Shown: positions 23,516 through 31,845, counted from the first letter of the stretch. The stretch is DNA of 64,000 nucleotides from JARFQH01 sp963825595 (GCA_963825595.1 CAWGUE010000002.1:1-64000), one strand, 5' to 3'. Program-made: numbers and translations. The notes: generated from the letters alone by a model not told the origin.

Positions 23516-24559
23516 ATGAACTTCTACAAACAACAGCACAAGTATTACTGCGGTATCGACCTGCATGCTCGTAAAATGTACGTCTGTATTCTGGATCAAA
23601 AAGGTAAAACCAAAGTGCATCAGAACATCAATACAGATCCGGAACTATTCTTTGAGCTGATTTTTCCTTACCTTGAAGACGTTGTTGTCGGTGTTGAATG
23701 CGTATTTTGCTGGTACTGGGTCTCAGATTTCTGCGCTGAGCACAAAATACCTTTTGTGCTTGGTCATGCATTATACATGAAAGCCATCCATGGCGGCAAA
23801 ACAAAAAATGATAAAATCGACTCTTATAAGATTGCCTTGTTGCTAAAGGGCGGTAACTTCCCTATCGCCTACCCATATCCAGCTAAATGGCGTGCTACCC
23901 GTGACCTGCTGCGCAGGCGCATGTATATCTCAAGGCGTTGTAATGAGCTGGTGGCTCACATCCAGAACACCAATACCCAGTACAACCTGCCAGCCTTTAG
24001 AAAAAAACTCTCTCGCAAGTACAACCATGACGGTGTCGCTGAGCGATTTGAGGACCCGCAGGCCAGAAAAAGCGTTCAGGTCGATTTGGAAGTAATCGAG
24101 TCATTAGACCTAATTCTAAAAAAGCTCGAGTGGCATATTGAAAAGACCGCAAGGCAGCACGATTACCACACACTTTATCTGCTGAGATCTATCCCTGGAG
24201 TCGGTCCGATCTTGGCCAAGGTTATTTTGTATGAAGTTCATGATATCAACCGATTCCATGCCGTACAGAACTTTGCATCATATGCCCGCTTGATAAAGCC
24301 CGTTAAAGAGTCTGACGGTAAATGGGCGGGGCATTCCAATAAGAAAATCGGCAATCACCACCTAAAATGGGCCATCAAGGAGGCGGCGATTCTGATGTTA
24401 AGAGCATCGGGTGAGGCAAAATATTATGTGAGCAAGCTCACCAACAAATACAACAAAGGAAAAGCGCTTGGCATTTTTACCCATAAGCTGGGCCGGGCCA
24501 TATACTATATGCTCAAAAATAAAGAGGCGTTCAACATGAACCGATTCTTTGCACAATAG
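23516..24559 (+). CDS. IS110-family DEDD transposase, copy 2
   Basis: 347 residues, the same protein as that encoded at 20281-21324, with the DEDD residues and C-terminal Tnp_20 blocks intact and the same AAAGGAGG before the ATG. An in-frame extension from a TTG at 23342 runs into the flanking attC and is not part of the gene. Identity of the two copies argues for recent transposition, or for duplication by recombination between attC sites. Confidence 0.95.
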   Translation: MNFYKQQHKYYCGIDLHARKMYVCILDQKGKTKVHQNINTDPELFFELIFPYLEDVVVGVECVFCWYWVSDFCAEHKIPFVLGHALYMKAIHGGKTKNDKIDSYKIALLLKGGNFPIAYPYPAKWRATRDLLRRRMYISRRCNELVAHIQNTNTQYNLPAFRKKLSRKYNHDGVAERFEDPQARKSVQVDLEVIESLDLILKKLEWHIEKTARQHDYHTLYLLRSIPGVGPILAKVILYEVHDINRFHAVQNFASYARLIKPVKESDGKWAGHSNKKIGNHHLKWAIKEAAILMLRASGEAKYYVSKLTNKYNKGKALGIFTHKLGRAIYYMLKNKEAFNMNRFFAQ

Positions 24560-25090
24560 TTTGGGGCCTGGAAGGTGCTAGCTCGAAGTCTAACTGAGAT
24601 CACATGGGTTGAACTAAATCTCTTGATTGACTGAATGCAGCCCGACTGCCAACAAAGAATGGACATTATACCCGAAGCTTGTGCGATTTGATTGGCGGCA
24701 CCTTCCGGTTCCAACCCAAATACAGATGCATTGTAAAACGATTATCGTGTTCTGCCCCTTGCCCGAGTGATACGCTAACTGGATGGGATATCAAAGCCCA
24801 AGCCGCTCGCTTTGACTACGCCGGGATAAGGGTACCGAAATATATTCTGATGCTGCTCGATGGTAGCACGCTGATTGTCAAAGAGCTATTTGGACAATCG
24901 GTTAATCTCGATAAATGTTTGGTGCAGACGCGTTCCCTGAACGCTCTGACGCTCACGATTGAAGACCAAAGTCGGAACTAACGAGTCGTTTGCCAAGAAA
25001 TCTGATTTAAAGACGGAAGATATTTTACTTATTTTGCCTTTTCCGATCTATAGGAGTAGTTTTTCTCTTGACAACCGAAGGCCATATAAA
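24560..25090 (+). ncRNA. Right-end non-coding part of IS copy 2, candidate bridge RNA
   Basis: Same sequence as 21325-21855, including the GGAAGGTGC/GCACCTTCC pairing arms. Any guide would be shared by both copies, which fits their identical placement in two different attC sites. Inference only. Confidence 0.4.
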
Positions 25091-25105
25091 TGTTGGAAAC
25101 TTCGA

Positions 25106-25345
25106 TTAATCGTTTTCTCTTATCACTCTTCTCGAATCTTCATCAAATGAACTGATGGTATCATTTGTATAAACGGATACTGTAATTTCTGCCTTATATT
25201 CAGAATCGTTAATATGGTGATGGTGTTTTTCTGGATGCTCTGACAAATCTGTAGCTGAATACCCCAGGTCGGCAGCTTCATCCGGGGTAAGGAAAAGCGT
25301 GACTCTTTTTAAGATTCGCTTCGATTCTGGATCGTATATTTTCAT
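25106..25345 (-). CDS. Small hypothetical protein (integron cassette)
   Basis: 79 residues: KIYDPESKRILKRVTLFLTP, DEAADLGYSATDLSEHPEKH, HHHINDSEYKAEITVSVYTN. The first half resembles a short strand-helix with TLFLTPDEAADLGYSA, then a histidine-rich bend and a second strand. No family recognised and no signal or membrane segment. The cassette begins with GTTGGAAGC directly after mini-cassette copy 6, and its R'' (TTCCAAC) has been separated from the rest of its attC by IS copy 2. Confidence 0.6.
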   Translation of the reverse strand: MKIYDPESKRILKRVTLFLTPDEAADLGYSATDLSEHPEKHHHHINDSEYKAEITVSVYTNDTISSFDEDSRRVIREND

Positions 25346-25356
25346 TATATGCTTCC

Positions 25357-25544
25357 AACGGCCGGGGTGACCGGCAAGTTTGCCCTTCTAATGGGCGTGA
25401 AACGTCTGGTTAGTGGGGTAAACTTGCCGCGTCGACTCCGTGGTTATCGGGCGTAGCGCAGCGCAGCCCGATGACCATGGGGTTGACACGGGCACCGGGC
25501 ACCCCGGCCGTTGATCAGGTGGAGCGCAGCGGAGCCTGATCAAC
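25357..25544 (-). repeat. Gene-less structured mini-cassette, copy 6
   Basis: 188-base form, reference copy in my comparison. 5' end GTTGATCAGG and R'' CCTGATCAAC are perfect mirror images, followed by GGCCGGGGTG ... CACCCCGGCC. It lies directly 5' of the 79-residue-protein cassette and directly 3' of an intact attC. Confidence 0.92.
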
Positions 25545-25607
25545 GCCAGGGCTGACAGGTGAGGGCCACGAAGTGGCTCTAATCCTTGTCCAGCCCCTTG
25601 TTATGCA
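25538..25607 (-). repeat. attC site of the zinc-protein cassette at 25613
   Basis: On the - strand it runs from GCATAAC (R'') to GTTGATC (R'). AAGGGGCTGG faces TCAGCCCTGG with one extra base, and GAGCCACTTCGTGGCCCTC forms the top. GCATAAC is the complement of the cassette's 5' end GTTATGC. A textbook attC, which sets the standard for the rest of the array. Confidence 0.9.
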
Positions 25608-25612
25608 AACCT

Positions 25613-26296
25613 TTAATCACATTGTTGCATTACTCCAACGACGGAACATTTATTACAATAGTAATAAATCACAGCAACATAATCATTCCCACATAATCCT
25701 TGCGGGTGATCGCAATCATTGCCAATCATTGCCAAAAACGGCATAAATTTTTTGCACATTGGGCATATCAATTCATCTAATTCACCCTGAGGTAATTGAG
25801 GCTCTCCACCGATCTGGTGTTGAGGTCTTATGAGTTTATTATTTATCTTCCTTATTTCAGAAATGCCTGGCCACCCTTGATTCATTTTTGACAGTAATGT
25901 CTGCTCTTCCTTTGAGATTATTTCTAAATTTGGAAATCGTGATTGAAAAAATAAAGGATAATCCTCATACGGGAAATCGGTTACAGCATCCCCCTCACCA
26001 TAGAATAAAATCTTAATGGTTTGAGGATTCAATATTTGATAATAAAATTGATCTTGTGCCACATTACAGGTCCAACAATAAAGAAGGTTTATGTGTTTCT
26101 GATTTGATAAAAACGTAAGCCGTTCATCATTGAAATCAATATCCAGAAATCTCATAAGTGGTTTCTTGCAATTTGGACAATAAGCACCTGAAATGGAATG
26201 CTGACCACAAAATTCATGCCTGAATTTAGACTCTGAATCAATTTCTTGATTGAAATTTAAGAAGTATCCTTGTTCTATAATGGTTCTAAAGGTCAT
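25613..26296 (-). CDS. Zinc-finger protein, DUF1963-like (first gene cassette of the array)
   Basis: 227 residues with several cysteine pairs: HSISGAYCPNCKKPLMRFLD, INLLYCWTCNVAQDQFYYQI, later IGGEPQLPQGELDELICPMC and YYYCNKCSVVGVMQQCD. The GGEPxxxQ-segment followed by CPxC is reminiscent of DUF1963/YwqG-like proteins with zinc ribbons, a loose similarity. No signal or membrane segments. It is the gene-bearing cassette closest to attI, hence the best placed for expression from the integron promoter, with only mini-cassette copy 7 between it and attI. Confidence 0.65.
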   Translation of the reverse strand: MTFRTIIEQGYFLNFNQEIDSESKFRHEFCGQHSISGAYCPNCKKPLMRFLDIDFNDERLTFLSNQKHINLLYCWTCNVAQDQFYYQILNPQTIKILFYGEGDAVTDFPYEDYPLFFQSRFPNLEIISKEEQTLLSKMNQGWPGISEIRKINNKLIRPQHQIGGEPQLPQGELDELICPMCKKFMPFLAMIGNDCDHPQGLCGNDYVAVIYYYCNKCSVVGVMQQCD

Positions 26297-26317
26297 TGGT
26301 TTTCAATTTTTAGGCAT

Positions 26318-26495
26318 AACGGCCGGGGTGACCGGCAAGTTTGCCCTTCTAATGGGCGTGAAACGTCTGATTAGTGGGGTAAACTTGCCGGGTCGACTCC
26401 GTGGTTATCGGGCGCAGCCCGATGGCCATGGAGTCGATTCGGGAACCGGGCACCCCAGCCGTTGATCAGGTGGAGCGTAGCGGAGCCTGATCAAC
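26318..26495 (-). repeat. Gene-less structured mini-cassette, copy 7 (next to attI)
   Basis: 178-base form, near-identical to copy 2. Its 5' core joins the attI region and its 3' core joins the first gene cassette. Position next to attI means it was the most recent cassette captured, or one end of a stable pair. Confidence 0.92.
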
Positions 26496-26643
26496 CATTG
26501 ATTATCAGGTCAATTTGCCTTGATACTCAGACATTCGGGCAAATTTGCCCTGATAATAGATTGTCCTTGATTTTCAACAATCACCCTGATATTAATTTTC
26601 GGTAATTTAAAATTATACCTATAACTACCTTATTTTATGACAA
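26496..26643 (-). promoter_or_regulatory. attI region and possible cassette promoter
   Basis: On the - strand the array begins at AATGGTTGATC, so the recombination point is the G/TT at about 26494. Inward lies an inverted repeat: ATTATCAGGTCAATTTGCC (26502-26520) against ATTATCAGGGCAAATTTGCC read from the other strand (26537-26557). Integrases bind such repeats at attI. TTGTTG and TATTAT 16 bases apart on the - strand are a plausible Pc-type promoter. Both are inferences. Confidence 0.5.
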
Positions 26644-27642
26644 ATGTCAAAACAAAAAGAGGGAAAACTGCTTGATGAGGTTCGGGATTTCATGCGACTT
26701 CATCACTATTCGATCCATACCGAACGGACCTATTGCGACTGGATTAAGAAATACGTTCATTTCCATCATATGAAGTCCCGGGAGGATCTCGAAGAGGGGG
26801 AGAAAAAGATCGAGGCATTTCTAACCTATCTGGCTGTCCGGAAAAATGTGGCCCCCGCGACTCAGAACCAGGCAATGAATGCTTTGGTGTTTTTGTACAA
26901 AAAAATACTGAAACTTCCGTTGGATGATGAAATCAATGCCGTCAGGGCTTCAAAAAAAATAAATATGCCGGTAGTTATGACACGGGAAGAAACCGCTCGA
27001 GTCCTTTCGCTGATGCAGGGTACGCCTCAACTGGTAGCGAAACTCTTGTATGGCAGCGGTTTGCGGATTTCGGAAGCGATCCGATTGCGGGTACAAGATA
27101 TTGATTACACGCTTAAAACCATCACCGTTCGTTCGGGAAAGGGCGCCAAAGATCGGGTGACGACCTTTCCGGCCACCCTGATCCCGTTTTTCCGGAATCA
27201 TTTAACCCAGGTTAAAATCATCCACTCTAAAGATTTGGATCAAGATTTTGGTGAAGTTTACCTGCCCTACGCGCTGGCTCGAAAATATCCCCATGCAGCA
27301 CGAGATTGGGGTTGGCAATATGTTTTCCCAGCGTCAAGGCTCTCTGTAGATCCTCGAAGCGGTATCACCCGCCGCCACCATATCGACCCCAGTGTAATCA
27401 ATAAAGCGATTAAAAAGGCGGGGCGTCGGGCCGGGATCACTAAAAGAATCAGCTCTCATACATTTCGCCACAGTTTTGCAACCCATCTGTTGCAGCGGGG
27501 CAGCGATATTCGGACCATTCAAGCATTATTGGGCCACTCCGACGTTTCCACAACGATGATTTATACCCACGTTCTCCAGCAGGGAGGACAAGGCGTTCCA
27601 AGTCCCCTGGATGATTTGGACCTTACCTCCGCAAATGGTTAA
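26644..27642 (+). CDS. intI: Integron integrase
   Basis: 332 residues, tyrosine recombinase. The N-terminal SAM-like DNA-binding domain has RDFMRLHHYSIHTERTYCDW and YLAVRKNVAPATQNQAMNAL. The catalytic domain has the first Arg in LYGSGLRISEAIRLRV, HTFRHSFATHLLQRG (His-x-x-Arg), LLGHSDVSTTMIYTHV (His and the Tyr nucleophile). The integron-specific insertion is present (about residues 200-235, including KYPHAARDWGWQYVFP), separating it from XerC/D. It is intact and lies upstream of, and divergent from, the cassette array, as in other mobile and chromosomal integrons. The ATG has a poor ribosome-binding site, so expression may be low. Confidence 0.96.
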   Translation: MSKQKEGKLLDEVRDFMRLHHYSIHTERTYCDWIKKYVHFHHMKSREDLEEGEKKIEAFLTYLAVRKNVAPATQNQAMNALVFLYKKILKLPLDDEINAVRASKKINMPVVMTREETARVLSLMQGTPQLVAKLLYGSGLRISEAIRLRVQDIDYTLKTITVRSGKGAKDRVTTFPATLIPFFRNHLTQVKIIHSKDLDQDFGEVYLPYALARKYPHAARDWGWQYVFPASRLSVDPRSGITRRHHIDPSVINKAIKKAGRRAGITKRISSHTFRHSFATHLLQRGSDIRTIQALLGHSDVSTTMIYTHVLQQGGQGVPSPLDDLDLTSANG

Positions 27643-27934
27643 TCTTCCGCTATAGTGGTTATCAAAAAAACGTTACGTTATAGGATCGTTATTTTCTACA
27701 ACCACTTATACCATCCTTCCGTATGTCGGACTGTACTTTTGAAAAGCGGTATAAACAATGAGAATTATATTCGCTCGGCAAGTTGAGTCCATTTATGCTT
27801 TAAGATAGACACGAAATTCCGCTGCTTTTTAGCGGGGGCCTCAGCGATTTTGTCACCGCAGGCGTAGCGGTCACGCCTTGGCGTGATCGAGGATTACAAG
27901 GAGCGAGAACACAGGCCCTGGCCGAAAGATGCCG
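27643..27934. other. Intergenic region after the integrase gene
   Basis: About 290 bases between the converging integrase and kinase genes. It includes a GC-rich dyad GTCACCGCAGGCGTAGCGGTCAC-like sequence (27857-27880) and CGCCTTGGCG nearby, either of which could stop transcription. No gene is seen. Confidence 0.4.
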
Positions 27935-29149
27935 TTACTGGACGGACACTAACTGGTGACCGCCGGATTCTTGCACGCCTCCGGCAACGATTTTCGGAAT
28001 CTTGATCGTGAAGAGCGTCCCCTGGCCGGTCGTCGATTTGACTAGGATCTCACCACCGTGCTGCCGAACGATTTTATGGGAAATAAACAGTCCCAGTCCG
28101 GTCCCGCGGCGCCCCTTTGAAGAGAAAAAAGGCGTAAAGAGCTTGGCAACGGTGTTGGGGTCCATGCCCATCCCGTTGTCGCATACGTCAAAAATCACAT
28201 GGTTCGCGTCCTGACGGACGCCGAAAACGATCTTGTGGTCGGTCTTGGCGGCATCCTTGGTGCAGGCATCCACGGCATTTTCAAGGATATTCGTCAAAGC
28301 CGAATGAATATAGCCGATATCGATCTCGAACTCGCCGACCGCCTCGTCGAATTCCTTCATAAACGCGATATTCTGCTTCTCGATCTTGGGCGCAAAGATG
28401 GCGGCAAGGTCCTCCGCGAAACTCAGGGGATCGACCCGTTCCCACATAAGGCCCCTTTTTTTGGCATAAAAGAGAATATCCAGCACCATCTTGCGGATCC
28501 GCTCCACCATCAGCTTGACCGTTTCCCAGCCTTCCTTGATTTGCTCACGGTTCTGCTTGGAAAAGCCCGAATCGACAAGGTACATGCCACCGTCCAGACC
28601 GGTCAGCAGGCCCTTTATCCCGTGCGAAATCGAGCCGATCATCAGACCGAGGGATGACAAATGGTCCTGCAACTCGATCTTTTCCCGCACTAGGGCTTCC
28701 AGGTTTTCGGTATACTCCTTGAGCTGCCGCTTCATCACGATTTTGTCCTGCACCCGCTTCAATGCGATTTCCAGAGCATCGACATTGATCGGTTTGGTGA
28801 TGAAATCGGTGGCCTCGAACTTGAGGCTTTTGATCGCCAGGTTCATATCCCCGTGGCCGGTGATCATGATCACCTCGGTTTCAGGGTTCTCGCGTTTGAT
28901 CATTTGTAGCAACCCGAGTCCGTCCATGCCCGGCATCTTAATGTCGGTCATAACGATCGGCGGATCGATTTTCCTGAAAATATCAAGCGCCTGGTCGCCG
29001 TTTTCGGCGGTGTGGACCGCGTAGCCCATGTCGGCAATCGACACGCCGAGCACATCACGGATGTCCTCTTCGTCATCGACCAGCAAAATCGGCCAGTTGT
29101 TTGGTGCGTGTGTCAATATGTGGCCTCTCTTCCCGCAGTGTCCATCCAT
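27935..29149 (-). CDS. Hybrid receiver-histidine kinase
   Basis: 404 residues from the ATG at 29149. An N-terminal receiver domain (WPILLVDDEEDIRDVLGVSI, VMTDIKMPGMDGLGLLQMIK with the phospho-acceptor Asp, ITKPI Lys) is followed by a coiled linker, a dimerisation segment with SLGLMIGSISHGIKGLLTGL, and the HATPase end (NILENAVDACTKDA, DNGMGMD, GTGLGLFISHKIVRQHGG). The H-box is unusual, with SHGIKG in place of the HExxNPL pattern. No membrane segment, so it is cytoplasmic and probably works in a phosphorelay with the kinase upstream at 29389. The start codon lies in dispersed repeat copy B, so the exact start is uncertain (TTG at about 29116 is possible). Confidence 0.85.
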   Translation of the reverse strand: MDGHCGKRGHILTHAPNNWPILLVDDEEDIRDVLGVSIADMGYAVHTAENGDQALDIFRKIDPPIVMTDIKMPGMDGLGLLQMIKRENPETEVIMITGHGDMNLAIKSLKFEATDFITKPINVDALEIALKRVQDKIVMKRQLKEYTENLEALVREKIELQDHLSSLGLMIGSISHGIKGLLTGLDGGMYLVDSGFSKQNREQIKEGWETVKLMVERIRKMVLDILFYAKKRGLMWERVDPLSFAEDLAAIFAPKIEKQNIAFMKEFDEAVGEFEIDIGYIHSALTNILENAVDACTKDAAKTDHKIVFGVRQDANHVIFDVCDNGMGMDPNTVAKLFTPFFSSKGRRGTGLGLFISHKIVRQHGGEILVKSTTGQGTLFTIKIPKIVAGGVQESGGHQLVSVQ

Positions 29150-29250
29150 AAATGGCCTTTTTCCCACTGTGCGGCGTTCTCCGCAGGTTTCCGGCTGCGG
29201 CGTACAATAAGTACGCCTCGCCACAAACATTTGTGCGGCCTTGCTCAGTG
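29139..29250 (+). repeat. Dispersed repeat, copy B
   Basis: Begins GTCCATCCATAAATGGCC and continues CAGGTTTCCGGCTGCGGCG..., sharing about the first 25 bases and a conserved tail with copy A (8886-8997, opposite strand). It supplies the first codons of the downstream kinase. Confidence 0.6.
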
Positions 29251-29388
29251 AAAAAAATACCTATTTATAAATAGGACACACTATAGTGCCTTTAATACTC
29301 GTAACACTCGTGGATAGGCACTTCCTATAAGTATTTTCCTAACCACTTCTATACACCCACTCTGCCGGCAGCATGGAACCCCCTGGGT

Positions 29389-31683
29389 TTACCGGTGATG
29401 GCGTACCGGTTTTGGTTTGGAAATCGGGAAGGTCACAGTAAATGTCGCCCCTTCCCCACTGCGGGATACGGCCTCGATGTCGCCGCCGCAGTCCTTGACG
29501 ATGCCGTAGCTGATGGACAAACCCAGGCCGGTGCCCTTCCCCACTTCTTTGGTCGTAAAGAAAGGTTCGAAGAGCTTGTCCTGGATGGTCTCGGGGATGC
29601 CGCTGCCGGTGTCCCTGATTTCGGCGATGACGTGAACACCGTCGGAGTGGGTTTTCAGCGTGATCTGCTTCTCGTCTTCCCCACCGGCTCCGGATGCGGT
29701 TTTCTCCTCGATCGCATCGCGGGCATTCAGCAGCAGGTTGATGAAGACCTGCTCCAACCGCCCGGGATCCGCCACGATCTTGGGCAGGTCAGTGTCAATT
29801 TCCCATTGCACGTCGATGCCTCTGACCCTCAACTGCTGACTGAAGATGTCGAAGGCGCTTTTCAAAACGTCGTTGATCTGAATTTTTTCCAGGGACAGAT
29901 CCGACTTGCGGGCGAACTGTCGCATGTGGCTGATGATGTTGGCGGCACGGTCGACGTTTTTGTCGATTTTCGCCAGCATTGAATTGAGAATCCGGCCCTC
30001 GATATTTTCAGCCCTCTCGATCTTTTTGATAAAAAAACTGCTGGCAGTCTTGATGACGGAAAGCGGTTGGTTCAACTCATGGGCGATGCCGGTGGCCATT
30101 TCGCCCAGAGTGGCCATCCGGCTGGCCTGGATCAACTGCTGTTCCGCCTCGAGGCGTTTGGTAATATCGCTGGTAGTAATCAACAACACTTTTTTTCCGC
30201 TGTATTCAGACGGCGATACCCGGATATTGACGAACAACGCTTTGCCGTCTTTACTTTTATGTTTGACCTGATTGAGAAACGACACATGCCTCAGATCTTC
30301 GGCATAATGGGCATTACTTTTTGCGGCAAAAAGCGCCATAAACGGGGTATGGAGAATATCGCGTTTTTCGTAACCGTAATCGATGAAAACACTGTCGTTG
30401 CAGTCGAGGATTTCCAAAGTGTCCTGGTCGAGAACGAAAACCGGGTTGGGGATGTTGTTGAAGATTTCGTGGTATTTCTGCTCGGACTTCGCCAGTTCTT
30501 CTTCAAGCTGCTTTCGTTCGGTGATGTCCAGGTTCATTTCCAAGGCGGCAATGATGTCACCGTCGGTATTCTTTATCGGTGAGGTCTTGGCCAGCCAGTG
30601 GGTTGGCTTGCCATCCTTGGATAAACCGGTTTCTTCGCTGGTGTGTGATCGGCCGTCCGCAAAGGTTCTCTCCACCGGACATACAGTGCATTTTTCCAGA
30701 CGTCCTTTGTACGCCCGGTAGCAGTAGTCGCCGCTCTGGGGTGCAAATTTTTGCGCGAATTCCCGATTATACTGTACCAGCTTATAGTCCCGGTCCTGAA
30801 CCGTGATGATGCACGGGACCATCTCGAACAGGTCCTGGTATTCGTTCTTCTGCCGGTTGAGCTCGGTCTGTTGTTTGCCGATTTCTTCGGCCATGTGGTT
30901 GACGGCCGTGGCCAGTTGCCCCATCTCGTCTTCCTGGTCGACAACAACTTTGGTGCAAAGGTCGCCCCGGGCGATGGATCGGGTTCCTTCAATCAGTTTT
31001 TTCACCGGCTGGCTGACGAATTTCATAACGAGGATAAAGATGATGGTCGAGGTCAGCAGAAAAAGAACCATTGCCAGGCCCGTGACACCCTTTTCGGCCA
31101 GCAGGATTTCATCATCGGTTTGCTTTAGAGATACGACCACGTCGAGCGCCCCGAGAATCTTCTTGTCTTGCGGATGGATGTGGCAGGCGTCGGTTGAGCA
31201 GCCGGGCTCATTACAGATCGGACTGATGATGCCGAGCAGGCGGTTGCCCTTGCCGGAATCGAAGATGCGAATTCTTTCTTTCACGTTGACGTCGATCACC
31301 GGCGGATCGGTGCGATGGCAGATGAAACACGCCTCGGCCTTGATGTTGGTTTTACTGTCGACCTCTGTCGGCTGGTTCGTATACTTAATTTCACCCTCTT
31401 TGTTGTAAATCCGAATATTGCTGATTTCCTGCTGCCTGGCGATGTTGTTGATGATCTGGTTGATGTCGTCGCGTGAGTTGTGCATCATGGCATAGTGGGT
31501 GCCGAGCTTGATCGTGTTGGACAGCCGGTCGGTACCCAACACAACATCGTCCATCAATTTATCCTTCTGGTAGTTGATGTTGAAATAGGCCCAGGTCGAA
31601 ATCGACAACAGCAGGGTCAGTCCCACCATGACGATGAGTTTGGTGACCAATCGTTGGCGTAAATATTTGATGATTTTAAACAT
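29389..31683 (-). CDS. Membrane sensor kinase with c-type haem motifs
   Basis: 764 residues. A membrane segment (about 15-35) is followed by a periplasmic domain containing CFICH at 119-123 and CSTDACH at 162-168, plus a Cys at 157. CxxCH is the covalent haem-binding motif; the second cluster (CX4CH) may be a second haem site or metal ligand. A second membrane segment (about 200-222) leads to HAMP, a PAS with GDYCYRAYKGRLEKCTVCP, a second PAS, and the kinase core (GIAHELNQPLSVIKTA, NLLLNARDAIEE, DTGSGIP, GTGLGLSISYGIVKDCGG). It probably reports periplasmic redox state or ligand binding. Together with the gene at 27935 and the Hdr genes it suggests redox control. Confidence 0.9.
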   Translation of the reverse strand: MFKIIKYLRQRLVTKLIVMVGLTLLLSISTWAYFNINYQKDKLMDDVVLGTDRLSNTIKLGTHYAMMHNSRDDINQIINNIARQQEISNIRIYNKEGEIKYTNQPTEVDSKTNIKAEACFICHRTDPPVIDVNVKERIRIFDSGKGNRLLGIISPICNEPGCSTDACHIHPQDKKILGALDVVVSLKQTDDEILLAEKGVTGLAMVLFLLTSTIIFILVMKFVSQPVKKLIEGTRSIARGDLCTKVVVDQEDEMGQLATAVNHMAEEIGKQQTELNRQKNEYQDLFEMVPCIITVQDRDYKLVQYNREFAQKFAPQSGDYCYRAYKGRLEKCTVCPVERTFADGRSHTSEETGLSKDGKPTHWLAKTSPIKNTDGDIIAALEMNLDITERKQLEEELAKSEQKYHEIFNNIPNPVFVLDQDTLEILDCNDSVFIDYGYEKRDILHTPFMALFAAKSNAHYAEDLRHVSFLNQVKHKSKDGKALFVNIRVSPSEYSGKKVLLITTSDITKRLEAEQQLIQASRMATLGEMATGIAHELNQPLSVIKTASSFFIKKIERAENIEGRILNSMLAKIDKNVDRAANIISHMRQFARKSDLSLEKIQINDVLKSAFDIFSQQLRVRGIDVQWEIDTDLPKIVADPGRLEQVFINLLLNARDAIEEKTASGAGGEDEKQITLKTHSDGVHVIAEIRDTGSGIPETIQDKLFEPFFTTKEVGKGTGLGLSISYGIVKDCGGDIEAVSRSGEGATFTVTFPISKPKPVRHHR

Positions 31684-31845
31684 CGGCAGCCATCCCTCTG
31701 TGGTTTACAACATTCCCGGTATTCAATGAGCTCCGCCAAAGCCGAAGGAATTTTATATGAACCGATCAAAGCCGACTTTTAAAACCAGTATTTCTTGGCA
31801 ATCAGTCGGTCATTCAATATTTACCTTTATAGAACAATCATCGTC

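Larger units (their letters stand above)
23428..25090 (+). mobile_element. IS110/IS1111-type insertion sequence, copy 2
   Basis: Same 1663 bases as the element at 20193-21855, same orientation, exactly 3235 bases downstream of it. Inserted at the same position relative to R'' in a different attC. The cassette genes between the two elements are therefore flanked by direct repeats and could be lost by homologous recombination. Confidence 0.9.

Noticed and set aside
20193..25090. Composite transposon formed by the two IS elements
   Set aside because: They share orientation and could recombine, but IS110-type elements do not move as pairs and each sits in its own attC, so independent insertion explains the layout.
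16383..26495. CRISPR array
   Set aside because: The seven repeats are 178-190 bases, internally palindromic and separated by whole genes, not 28-37 base repeats with equal spacers; no cas genes are present.
16383..26495. Group IIC intron at attC sites, or riboswitches
   Set aside because: The repeats are far shorter than a group II intron and hold no reverse transcriptase or domain V; they end exactly at cassette cores, which a riboswitch would not.
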